Part shown: positions 43,969 to 51,774 of the stretch, in pieces
How the letters are laid out: each line of letters starts with the position of its first letter
Position numbering within the stretch: the first letter of the stretch is position 1
Source of the DNA: Limnohabitans sp. T6-20
GTDB taxonomy: Bacteria; Pseudomonadota; Gammaproteobacteria; Burkholderiales; Burkholderiaceae_C
Length of the DNA: 64,000 nucleotides
Assembly (NCBI RefSeq): GCF_003063505.1
Contig: NZ_NERW01000003.1
Location: 744,001-808,000 of the forward strand
Direction: 5' to 3'
Notes under the pieces: generated by a model
What the model was told of the DNA's origin: nothing
The model's input: only the letters and a program-made list of their open reading frames with translations
The model's database searches: none
Program-made: the position numbers and the translations under genes

Positions 43969-46194
43969 TTACAAGCCGATCAGACCACCGTCTTTGCGTG
44001 TGATGACGATGGTGGCCGAACGGGGACGGCCTTTGGGGCCAAAACCCTGATTCCCTGGCCATGTGCTTTGCGGGGCGATGCCCGAAGACAAGGGCTTGGA
44101 CAGCTCGCCCGGGTGCTGGATGTTGACAAACAAGGTTCGACCATCGGCCGTTTCGGTAATGCCGGTCACCTCAGAACCCTTGGGTGCCACCAGAAAACGG
44201 CGCAGTTTCGCTTCACCCAAAGCCGCGCCCAAAAATGTTTCCTGTGTGCCCGTTTGCTCAACACCATTGACGATCATTTTATTTTTGACCGTGACCTTGG
44301 CACCGTCCCCCACCTGCCCAGGAATGGCGGCCAGCATCATGCAATTGGTCTCGTCGGTGTAGGCACCATCGTCCGTCTGGATCCAGCAAATGCCGGTGGC
44401 TTTGCTGAACCACAGGCCATCCGGCGAAGAAAACGCGTTTTTGGCCGTCAGACCCGACAAGTTGGCATCGCTCATGTCTTCTTCTGCACCAAACAAGAAG
44501 ATGTCCCAGGCAAACGCTTTGGCGTTGGCTTGGTGTCCCGACTCCCTGAACCGAATGATGTGGCCGTTGGGGTTACCCGAAGACTTGATGCCATCCAGAT
44601 CCATATAGGCACGTGGATTGGCTGCGTCCACTTTGGAGGGCGTGCGGTTGGCAGCGCTGTTGTTGGTCAACGAAAAGTAAATTTCGCCATTGCGGTGGTT
44701 GACGGCACCCCACTCCGGGCGATCCATCTTGGTGGCCCCCACCGCGTCTGCGGCATGGCGGGCATTGACCAATACATCACCCTGATCGGCAAACTTGTAG
44801 GCGCTGTGCTGAGCGATGCGCGGGTCGGCGATGTTCAGCTCCAACCATTCGCCCTGACCGCTGGCGTCAAAGCGGGCCACGTAAAGTTTGCCCTCACTCA
44901 GGTATTTGTCACCCGCTACCATGCCGCCGCCCACATCACGTGGGTCCCACACGGCAGCGGTCACGAACTTGTAGATGTATTCGTTGCGCGAATCGCAACC
45001 CATGTAAAACGCCAAAGGCTCGCCCGCCTTGGGCACACCACAAACGGCGGCTTCGTGGGCGAAGCGTCCCATGGCCGTGCGCTTGGCTGGTGTGGAGTTG
45101 GGGGCCAGCGGGTCGATTTCGAGGATGTAGCCAAAGGTGTTGGCTTCATTGCGAAAATCCTTTTCAGCGTTGGCGCCCACAGCGGCCAGATTCCAGCGGG
45201 AAAAACGGTCATCTGTCGCAGACACGGTGTGCCAGCCCTGGCTCACGGCTTTGGTGGCACCAGTGGCAGGGGGCTCTGATGCCACGCCATAACGCTTGCG
45301 CGAGGCCACTTCTTTGGCCGACAAAGCGGCACCTGCGCCAGTGGTCTGAAAGTAAAAGGCCCAATTTTCTTCGCAGCCCAGGTAAGTACCCCAAGGGGTT
45401 TTACCGTGACCACAGTTGTTCAAAGTGCCCCGAGCCATGGCACCGGCCGTGTCCCAACGCGTGACCATGAGGCTGCGAATCTGGTCAATGGCGGCTCGGG
45501 GGCCACTGATGCGAACCGGTGTTTGCGCCGTGATGCGACGGTTAAGAGGCGAGTCTTGCACGATGCGCCAGCCTTGTGGTGTTTTGACGATCTCGACCAC
45601 GCTCACGCCATGGTGGTTGATTTCCTTGAGCACTTCCAGCTCCGGACGTGTGCCCAGATCCCATTGACCAAACTGGTCGAATTTTTTACCACTGACGTTG
45701 TTGGAGGTCTGGCCGTTGGGGTGCATGAAATGTGCATCGGCCGAGCTTTCATGGTTCACACACAGCACAGCACGGGCCGTTTCCTTGTCGGAATAGCGGC
45801 CATTTGCATCGATGTAATAAATGTCCATGCCGTCATGGTGATCACCAATCCGACGCGACCAGTCGTCGGTCTCGGTGCCCAAGTTGGAATAGGCGGGCAA
45901 GCTGGAGTCCAGCGCATCGCCCGTGGCGTGCAAAACGCTGTACTGGTAGCCAGGAGGCAACATCACGTTGTCGAGCAGGCTTTTGTCCACCGCCGCAAAA
46001 CCCAGCGCGGTGGGCGCAGCGGCCATGCCGGATGTCAAAGTGGCGCAGCCGGGCAACATGGCCAGACCCGCCAGGCCTAAACCACCGCGCAACAAGCCAC
46101 GGCGCATGGGGTTTTGCAAGGACTGTGTCAAAACATCCTGAAAGTGGAGGTTGTCAGAGGTGTTGCAAACAGGGTCAAGGTCGTGGTTGGACAT
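43969..46194 (-). CDS. phoX: Alkaline phosphatase PhoX
   Basis: Calcium- and iron-dependent periplasmic phosphomonoesterase that releases phosphate from organic esters. Start ATG 46194 (741 aa) is supported by GGAG eight bases ahead. A Tat-type signal (MRRGLLRGGLGLAGLAMLPGC, about residues 30-50) contains a twin Arg and an LPGC lipobox, so it may be a Tat-exported lipoprotein. Family blocks include LCVNHESSADAHFMHP, GRFAHEAAVCGVPKAGEPLAFYMGCDSRNEYIYKFV and DGLWFSKATGICWIQTDDGAY. It is divergent from the gapdh-arsJ-arsR unit. Confidence 0.9.
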   Translation of the reverse strand: MSNHDLDPVCNTSDNLHFQDVLTQSLQNPMRRGLLRGGLGLAGLAMLPGCATLTSGMAAAPTALGFAAVDKSLLDNVMLPPGYQYSVLHATGDALDSSLPAYSNLGTETDDWSRRIGDHHDGMDIYYIDANGRYSDKETARAVLCVNHESSADAHFMHPNGQTSNNVSGKKFDQFGQWDLGTRPELEVLKEINHHGVSVVEIVKTPQGWRIVQDSPLNRRITAQTPVRISGPRAAIDQIRSLMVTRWDTAGAMARGTLNNCGHGKTPWGTYLGCEENWAFYFQTTGAGAALSAKEVASRKRYGVASEPPATGATKAVSQGWHTVSATDDRFSRWNLAAVGANAEKDFRNEANTFGYILEIDPLAPNSTPAKRTAMGRFAHEAAVCGVPKAGEPLAFYMGCDSRNEYIYKFVTAAVWDPRDVGGGMVAGDKYLSEGKLYVARFDASGQGEWLELNIADPRIAQHSAYKFADQGDVLVNARHAADAVGATKMDRPEWGAVNHRNGEIYFSLTNNSAANRTPSKVDAANPRAYMDLDGIKSSGNPNGHIIRFRESGHQANAKAFAWDIFLFGAEEDMSDANLSGLTAKNAFSSPDGLWFSKATGICWIQTDDGAYTDETNCMMLAAIPGQVGDGAKVTVKNKMIVNGVEQTGTQETFLGAALGEAKLRRFLVAPKGSEVTGITETADGRTLFVNIQHPGELSKPLSSGIAPQSTWPGNQGFGPKGRPRSATIVITRKDGGLIGL

Positions 46195-46302
46195 GGTAAA
46201 GCTCCAGTGAGAAAAGCTTGATTTCATGTTTTTGATGTGACGATTTCATGGCTTTATTTTGACAATTTAAAGACGAGCAGACGAGGTGTTTGCCGCGCCT
46301 GA

Positions 46303-46333
46303 ACGTCACGCAATCGTCACAGAGTCATGACAA
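46303..46333. promoter_or_regulatory. Overlapping, oppositely oriented Pho-box-like sites between phoX and gapdh
   Basis: Plus strand ACGTCAC-GCAA-TCGTCAC (46303-46320) ends 55 bases before the gapdh ATG. Minus strand TTGTCAT-GACT-CTGTGAC (46316-46333) points to phoX, 121 bases from its ATG. The two share five bases, so one PhoB-bound region could serve both genes. Confidence 0.5.
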
Positions 46334-46375
46334 AATGCAGAAAACCACATTTCCAGAACCATTGAAAGATAAAGC

Positions 46376-47419
46376 ATGAAAGTCGGTATCAACGGCATGG
46401 GACGCATCGGCCGCTTGGCCTTGCGTGCGGCCATGGGCGCTGCCGAGCGCCAGCAAGACGACCCCCGCGCAGGCAATCGCCTGGAGGTGGTGCACGTCAA
46501 TGAGCTCAAAGGCGGCGCAGCGGCCACGGCCCATTTGCTGGCGTTTGATTCTGTGCAGGGCAAGTGGCGTGAGCACATCGAAGCCGAAGGCGAAAGCCAG
46601 ATCAGCATCGGTGATCGCACCTTGGGTTTTTCATCGCACGCCAACCCGGCCGACATCCCCTGGGGCGACATGGGCGTGGACCTGGTGCTGGAGTGCACGG
46701 GCAAATTCCTCACGCCCGAAACCATTCAGGGCCACCTGGACCGGGGGGCTAAACGCGTCATCGTGGCCGCGCCCGTCAAGGTGGGCGATGTGCTGAACAT
46801 CGTGATGGGCATCAACCACACGCAGTACAACCCAGCCAAAGACCGCATCGTCACAGCCGCGTCTTGCACCACCAACTGCTTGGCCCCGGTCGTCAAAGTC
46901 GTGCACGAAGCCATCGGCATCAAGCACGGGCAGATCACCACCATCCACGACCCGACCAACACCAATTTGGTGGTCGATGCGCCGCACAAAGACCTGCGCC
47001 GCGCCCGCAGCGCCATGACCAGCCTGGCCCCCACCACCACCGGCAGCGCCACGGCGATTGCCCTGATCTACCCCGAGCTCAAGGGCAAGCTCAACGGCCA
47101 CGCGGTACGTGCCCCGGTGCTCAACGCCTCGCTGACCGACTGCGTGTTCGAGATGAAGCGCGAAACGAGCGCTGAAGAAGTCAACGCCTTGTTTGCCGCC
47201 GCAGCCCAAGGCCCGCTGGCCGGCATCCTCGGCTACGAAACGCGCCCCTTGGTCAGCGTGGATTACGCCCGCGACACGCGCAGCGCCATCGTGGACGCAC
47301 TGTCCACGCTGGTGACCGACGGCACGATGCTCAAAATCTATGCTTGGTACGACAACGAAATGGGCTACGCCTGCCGCATGGTGGACCTGGCTTGCCACAT
47401 GAACGAAGTCGGCATCTGA
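46376..47419 (+). CDS. ArsJ-associated glyceraldehyde-3-phosphate dehydrogenase
   Basis: In arsJ operons this enzyme joins arsenate to glyceraldehyde 3-phosphate, giving 1-arseno-3-phosphoglycerate, which ArsJ exports. The 347-aa protein has the NAD-binding start [20 protein letters not shown] and the catalytic Cys in [21 protein letters not shown]. Also present are [10 protein letters not shown] and [16 protein letters not shown]. The inserted residues [25 protein letters not shown] differ from glycolytic GapA. It is one base upstream of arsJ, so a glycolytic role is less likely. Confidence 0.88.
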   Translation: MKVGINGMGRIGRLALRAAMGAAERQQDDPRAGNRLEVVHVNELKGGAAATAHLLAFDSVQGKWREHIEAEGESQISIGDRTLGFSSHANPADIPWGDMGVDLVLECTGKFLTPETIQGHLDRGAKRVIVAAPVKVGDVLNIVMGINHTQYNPAKDRIVTAASCTTNCLAPVVKVVHEAIGIKHGQITTIHDPTNTNLVVDAPHKDLRRARSAMTSLAPTTTGSATAIALIYPELKGKLNGHAVRAPVLNASLTDCVFEMKRETSAEEVNALFAAAAQGPLAGILGYETRPLVSVDYARDTRSAIVDALSTLVTDGTMLKIYAWYDNEMGYACRMVDLACHMNEVGI

Positions 47420-47420
47420 G

Positions 47421-48707
47421 ATGAACGCTGCTGAACGCCACTACGGCGGTGTCACCACCGCTGAACGCAACTACGGCATCGTCACCGCCGCCTATTGGGG
47501 CTTCACCCTGACCGATGGCGCTTTGCGCATGTTGGTGCTGCTGCATTTTTACAAGCTGGGCTATTCGCCTTTCACGCTGGCCTTTTTGTTCTTGCTGTAC
47601 GAAGCGGCGGGCGTGCTGGCCAACCTGATCGGCGGCTGGCTGGCCACGCGCTTTGGCATCGCCCGCATGCTCACCGTGGGTTTGACCACGCAGATCATCG
47701 GCTTTGGCTTGCTGTCGGCACTGCAACCCGAATGGACCGCCAGCCTGTCGGTCGCCTGGGTCGTGTTGTCGCAAGGGGTGTGTGGTGTGGCCAAAGACCT
47801 GACTAAAACCGCCAGCAAGTCGGCCATCAAGATCACGCAGGCGCAAGCCAAAGACCAAGGCAACGGCCAATTGTTCAAATGGGTGGCTTGGTTCACCGGC
47901 AGCAAAAATGCCATGAAAGGCTTTGGCTTCTTTTTGGGCGGCTTGCTTCTGGAGACGCTGGGTTTTCAGGGTTCGCTCTGGGCCATGTCAGGCCTCTTGG
48001 CTTTGGTATTGATCGGGGTGGTGAGCAGCTTGCCACCCATGATGGGCAAGAGCAAAGCCTCGGGTTCGGCGCGTGAGTTGTTTGCAAAGAGTGAAGGCAT
48101 CAACGCGCTGGCTGCTGCCCGTGTGGCCTTGTTTGGCGCACGCGACGTGTGGTTTGTGGTGGGCGTGCCGGTGTTTTTGTATTCAGTCGGCTGGACCTTC
48201 ACCATGGTGGGCGGCTTTTTGGCCGCCTGGACGATTGGCTACGGCCTGGTGCAAGCGCTGGCCCCGCAACTGGTGCGCCGCAGCGCCGACGGCCTGAGCC
48301 GCGAGGTGCCTGCTGCGCGTTGGTGGTCGGCGGCGCTCACGCTCATTCCACTGGGCATTGCCGCCGCCGTTTGGCTGCAAGCGCCGCAGCTGCAGTGGTG
48401 GGTGGTCGGGGGCCTGAGCCTCTTCGGCTTTGCCTTTGCCATCAACTCGTCGGTGCACAGTTACCTGATATTGGCCTACGCGGGCTCTGAAAAAGCGGCC
48501 GAAGACGTGGGCTTTTACTACGCGGCCAACGCACTGGGCCGCTTCATGGGGACGCTGCTGTCGGGCCTGCTGTACCAATGGGGCGGGCTGCTGTACGCCT
48601 TGCTGGGTTCGGCGCTCATGCTCTTGCTGTGCTGGCTGACCACCTTGCGTCTGCCCGTAGGTTTGCTTGAACACACCAAGCCCTTAGAAAAGACAGGCAC
48701 CCCATGA
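47421..48707 (+). CDS. arsJ: Organoarsenical efflux MFS transporter ArsJ
   Basis: Exports 1-arseno-3-phosphoglycerate, which then breaks down outside, so the GAPDH/ArsJ pair removes arsenate. The 428-aa protein has about twelve membrane segments. ArsJ blocks include YWGFTLTDGALRMLVLLHFYKLGYSPFTLAFLFLLYEAAGV and GVCGVAKDLTKTASKSAIKI. The N-terminus holds a ten-residue tandem repeat (AERHYGGVTT / AERNYGIVTA). It overlaps arsR by four bases. Confidence 0.92.
   Translation: MNAAERHYGGVTTAERNYGIVTAAYWGFTLTDGALRMLVLLHFYKLGYSPFTLAFLFLLYEAAGVLANLIGGWLATRFGIARMLTVGLTTQIIGFGLLSALQPEWTASLSVAWVVLSQGVCGVAKDLTKTASKSAIKITQAQAKDQGNGQLFKWVAWFTGSKNAMKGFGFFLGGLLLETLGFQGSLWAMSGLLALVLIGVVSSLPPMMGKSKASGSARELFAKSEGINALAAARVALFGARDVWFVVGVPVFLYSVGWTFTMVGGFLAAWTIGYGLVQALAPQLVRRSADGLSREVPAARWWSAALTLIPLGIAAAVWLQAPQLQWWVVGGLSLFGFAFAINSSVHSYLILAYAGSEKAAEDVGFYYAANALGRFMGTLLSGLLYQWGGLLYALLGSALMLLLCWLTTLRLPVGLLEHTKPLEKTGTP
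47430..47489 (+). repeat. Tandem 30-base duplication at the arsJ 5' end
   Basis: Two adjacent 30-base copies (47430-47459 and 47460-47489) differ at a few positions and encode AERHYGGVTT and AERNYGIVTA. The reading frame is kept. Most of the first copy may be a recent insertion in the cytoplasmic N-terminus. Confidence 0.8.
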
Positions 48708-49087
48708 CCACCGACACCTTTTTGAACGCCATGGACGAAGACCTTGCCGTCAGGGCCCTGGCGGCTTTAGCACAACCCTCGCGCTTGCGCGTGTTCCGGG
48801 CCATCGTGGGCGCAGGCCCCGAAGGCATGCAGCCGGGCCAGCTGTCGCAAGCGCTGCAAGTGCCACCCAACACCTTGTCTTTTCACCTCAAGGAACTGCA
48901 CCATGCGGGCCTGGTGAGCGTGCAACGCGAAGGTCGTTTTATGCGTTACCGCGCCGACATGACCGCCATGCAAAGCCTGGTCGGTTTTTTGACCGACCAC
49001 TGCTGCCAGGGCGTGCCTTGCGTTGACATGTCGCCGGTGGCTTGTGGGCCGGACAACTGCTGTACAGCGGAGCCTGCGATACGTTGA
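48704..49087 (+). CDS. arsR: ArsR-family arsenic-responsive repressor
   Basis: A 127-aa winged-helix repressor: ALAQPSRLRVFRAIVGAGPEGMQPGQLSQALQVPPNTLSFHLKELHHAGLVSVQREGRFMRYRA. The cysteines are all C-terminal (C100, C101, C106, then C114, C119, C120) rather than in the DNA-binding helix as in E. coli ArsR. The CC-x4-C layout resembles the Acidithiobacillus-type As(III) site. It is last in gapdh-arsJ-arsR instead of first, overlapping arsJ as ATGA. No arsC or arsB is seen. Confidence 0.88.
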   Translation: MTTDTFLNAMDEDLAVRALAALAQPSRLRVFRAIVGAGPEGMQPGQLSQALQVPPNTLSFHLKELHHAGLVSVQREGRFMRYRADMTAMQSLVGFLTDHCCQGVPCVDMSPVACGPDNCCTAEPAIR

Positions 49088-49196
49088 ACCCAGGCGCTTG
49101 CTGTCAGCATCGCGTTCCGAACCCAGCGCCCGTCATCGAATCGACATACATCCGTCACATAATCTGAACCTTCCTTTGCCAACGCCACCTGCCCTC

Positions 49197-50699
49197 ATGC
49201 AAACCAAGTCTCTCTACGCCGCCATTGATCTGGGCTCCAACAGTTTTCGGCTCGAAATTGGTCAAATGGATGCGGGTCAGTTGCGGCGCGTGGAGTACAT
49301 CAAGGAAACCGTGCGACAGGGCAATGGCCTGGACACCGAGCGCAACCTGACAGACGAAGCGATGGAGCGCGGTTGGGATTGCCTGGCCCGTTTCGGCGAA
49401 CGCATTGCAGGCTTCAGGCCCAGCCAAGTGCGTGCGGTGGCCACACAAACCCTGCGCGAGGCTCGCAACCGCGATGTGTTTTTGGCCAAGGCCAAGCGCA
49501 TTCTGGGTTTTCCGATCGAAGTGATCGCCGGCAAGGAAGAAGCCCGTCTGATCTACCTCGGTGTCTCGCACCTGTTGCCTCAGTCCGATGAGCGCCGCCT
49601 GGTGGTGGACATTGGCGGGCGTTCCACCGAAATGATTTTGGGCCAGCACGAAAGCGCAAGCACCCTGGAGTCTTACCGCGTGGGCAGCGTGGCCTGGTCG
49701 ATGAAGTTTTTCCCCGACGGTTTGTGGACCTCATCGGCCTTCAAGTCGGCCGAAATTGCGGCCAAGGCCGTGCTGGACGAAGCCCAAATTCTGTTCAACC
49801 GCAGCCACTGGGACAAGTGCTACGGCTCTTCTGGCACCGTGGGGGCTGTCTCGGATGTGTTGACAGCGGCAGGCTGGCCGCCAGGCCAGATCACGCGCGA
49901 AGGCCTGGCCTGGCTCAAGGACCGCTTGCTCAAAGCCCAAAAACCAGAAAATCTGCGGCTCGAAGGTGTCAAAGAAGACCGCAAACCCGTCATTGGCGGG
50001 GGCTTGGCGGTCTTGCAAGCGGTGTTTGACTTGCTGCAAATCGATGAAATGCACGTGGCCCAAGGCGCGCTCAGGCATGGTGCGCTGTACGACCTGATTG
50101 ACCGCGAAGGCACGCAGGATGTCCGTTCATCGATGGTCGATTGGCTGGCGCAACGCTTTGGCACCGACAAAGTGCAAGCCGACAGGGTGTCCCGAACGGC
50201 CCAAAGCCTGCTGCAGGCGATGATTCCAGACAACGCTGGCACCCCTGCAGGTGAGCGCCAGCGTTATTTGCAAAAACTGCATTGGGCGTGCCAATTGCAC
50301 GAAACCGGTCTGCGCATCTCGCACAGCGATTACCACAAGCATGGTGCCTACATTCTGGACAACACCGACCTGCCCGGCTTCACCCTCGACGAGCTGCACC
50401 GCCTGAGCCAATTGGTGCTGGGCCACCGGGGCAAATTGCGCAAACTCGAAGTCGAGATGGAGGACGGCAGCTTTGTGCAACAACTCATGGCCCTGCGCCT
50501 GGCCGTGATTGTGTGCCATGCACGACGTGACCCCGACTTGTCAGGTCTGGACATCAGCTGTGATGCGCTGCGACGCACAGCCCGCCTGAAAATCAGCCCC
50601 GACTGGGCAGAACTTTGGCCCCAGTCCACCCACCTGTTGCGGGAAGAAAAAACGGCCTGGCAAAAAACCGACTGGACGTTTCAGGTGCAAACAGATTGA
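49197..50699 (+). CDS. ppx: Exopolyphosphatase
   Basis: Processively hydrolyses polyphosphate to orthophosphate; related enzymes also act on pppGpp. Start ATG 49197 (500 aa) gives MQTKSLYAAIDLGSNSFRLEIG, the ASKHA-fold phosphate-1 motif; the upstream frame overlaps arsR and is not family-like. Also visible are VRAVATQTLREARN, VIAGKEEARLIYLGV, VVDIGGRSTEMILG (phosphate-2) and GGGLAVLQAVFDLL. The C-terminal HD-like helical domain is present. Its partner ppk1 is 1 kb away on the opposite strand. Confidence 0.93.
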   Translation: MQTKSLYAAIDLGSNSFRLEIGQMDAGQLRRVEYIKETVRQGNGLDTERNLTDEAMERGWDCLARFGERIAGFRPSQVRAVATQTLREARNRDVFLAKAKRILGFPIEVIAGKEEARLIYLGVSHLLPQSDERRLVVDIGGRSTEMILGQHESASTLESYRVGSVAWSMKFFPDGLWTSSAFKSAEIAAKAVLDEAQILFNRSHWDKCYGSSGTVGAVSDVLTAAGWPPGQITREGLAWLKDRLLKAQKPENLRLEGVKEDRKPVIGGGLAVLQAVFDLLQIDEMHVAQGALRHGALYDLIDREGTQDVRSSMVDWLAQRFGTDKVQADRVSRTAQSLLQAMIPDNAGTPAGERQRYLQKLHWACQLHETGLRISHSDYHKHGAYILDNTDLPGFTLDELHRLSQLVLGHRGKLRKLEVEMEDGSFVQQLMALRLAVIVCHARRDPDLSGLDISCDALRRTARLKISPDWAELWPQSTHLLREEKTAWQKTDWTFQVQTD

Positions 50700-50799
50700 A
50701 CATTTGCATGTGTGCAGGCACACACAGACGCCGGAATTTGGAGCCACGGTGAGGGCCAAGTCTGTTGGTGCTGACCGACTGACTTGTCATTTTTGAATC

Positions 50800-50824
50800 A
50801 ACGGTATAAACTGTATACACCGTT
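50800..50824. promoter_or_regulatory. Imperfect 25-base palindrome upstream of the H1-like gene
   Basis: AACGGT and ACCGTT arms flank an AT-rich centre with about 20 of 25 positions symmetric. It lies 20 bases before the start codon in an AT-rich promoter-like stretch, fitting an operator. Confidence 0.45.
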
Positions 50825-50844
50825 AATTTTAAAATTCACTCACC

Positions 50845-51303
50845 ATGAACATGACTTCAAGCCCATCGACCCCATCCACACCTGCTGCCGATACAGTCCA
50901 AACACCTGCACGCAAAAAAGCAGCGGCACCGGTGAAAGCGGCATCCACCAAAGCAGCCCCAAAACCACAACGGGCCAAGCCTGTGGCAAAAAAACCCGCA
51001 ACAAAGCCAAGCCCCAAAACAGCTGCCAAGCAGCCCGCGCTCAAAAAGCAGGCAGCAGCACCTGCAAAACCCTTGAAAGACAAAAAAGTCAAAGTGGTGC
51101 GTGACAGTTTCACCATCCCCAAAACCGAGCTGCTGCAAATCGGCGAGATGAAAAAGCGTGCATTGACGCTGGGTGTTGGCGTCAAGAAAAGCGAGCTGAT
51201 TCGCGCAGGCTTGAGCGCACTGGCCGGCATGGCAGATGCATCATTCAAAAAGGCCTTGGCCAGCATTCCGACCATCAAGACCGGACGCCCTGCCAAAGAC
51301 TGA
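50845..51303 (+). CDS. Lysine/alanine/proline-rich histone H1-like protein with a small C-terminal domain
   Basis: A 152-aa very basic protein. Residues about 14-80 are a disordered K/A/P-rich tail (KPVAKKPATKPSPKTAAKQP) like histone H1 or the pseudomonad AlgP tail. Residues about 83-140 form an apparently folded part: VVRDSFTIPKTELLQIGEMKKRALTLGVGVKKSELIRAGLSAL, with the look of a ribbon-helix-helix-like DNA-binding unit. It lies between ppx and sixA-ppk1, convergent with sixA. Binding to DNA is likely; binding to polyphosphate is a hypothesis from composition and location. Confidence 0.75.
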   Translation: MNMTSSPSTPSTPAADTVQTPARKKAAAPVKAASTKAAPKPQRAKPVAKKPATKPSPKTAAKQPALKKQAAAPAKPLKDKKVKVVRDSFTIPKTELLQIGEMKKRALTLGVGVKKSELIRAGLSALAGMADASFKKALASIPTIKTGRPAKD

Positions 51304-51308
51304 CACCT

Positions 51309-51770
51309 TTACAGTTTTTCCGGGGAGGTCACGGCCAAAAGGACTGTCTGGTCCAGGCCTTCCCGGCTGCGTCGGCGCAACCACCAGACGGCACCTTTGC
51401 GGATGGCACATGCGTCATCCGGCATTTTCAGCAAATGGGCGATCACGCTGCCCAATGCGGGCTGGTGCCCCACCAACAAAACCGGGTACTTGGCATCAGG
51501 CCAGCCCGAAGTTTCCAGAACATCCTGAACCGAAGCGCCTGGCGACAAGGCATCACGCACTTTGTATTTCCGTCCCAAGGCACGCACCGTTTGCTCGGAC
51601 CTGACGGCCGGACTGCTCAAAATCCGGGTGCCTTGTGGCAGCTGGTTTTCAAGCCAGACCGCCATGCGCTCCGCCTGTTTGCGGCCACGGGGAGTCAAGA
51701 CCCTTTGCATATCGTCTTCACCGGACTCAGCCTCGTGGGCTTCGGCATGACGCCAGACAATCAAGTCCAT
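51309..51770 (-). CDS. sixA: Phosphohistidine phosphatase SixA
   Basis: A 153-aa histidine phosphatase. The catalytic RHG-type motif is MDLIVWRHAEAHEAESGEDDMQRVLTPRGRKQAERMAVWL. The second-half catalytic His is in VLLVGHQPALGSVIAHLL. SixA removes phosphate from phosphohistidine proteins. It follows ppk1 by four bases on the same strand, an arrangement common in betaproteobacteria. Confidence 0.9.
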   Translation of the reverse strand: MDLIVWRHAEAHEAESGEDDMQRVLTPRGRKQAERMAVWLENQLPQGTRILSSPAVRSEQTVRALGRKYKVRDALSPGASVQDVLETSGWPDAKYPVLLVGHQPALGSVIAHLLKMPDDACAIRKGAVWWLRRRSREGLDQTVLLAVTSPEKL

Positions 51771-51774
51771 CGCA

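Noticed and set aside
43597..45279. 560-codon plus-strand open frame opposite phoX
   Set aside because: It is antisense to a clear PhoX gene, has low-complexity His/Gly/Arg-rich composition and no recognisable domain; a codon-bias shadow.
46376..47419. Housekeeping glycolytic gapA
   Set aside because: It is one base from arsJ, carries the longer N-terminal region of ArsJ-associated GAPDH and lies in an ars unit.
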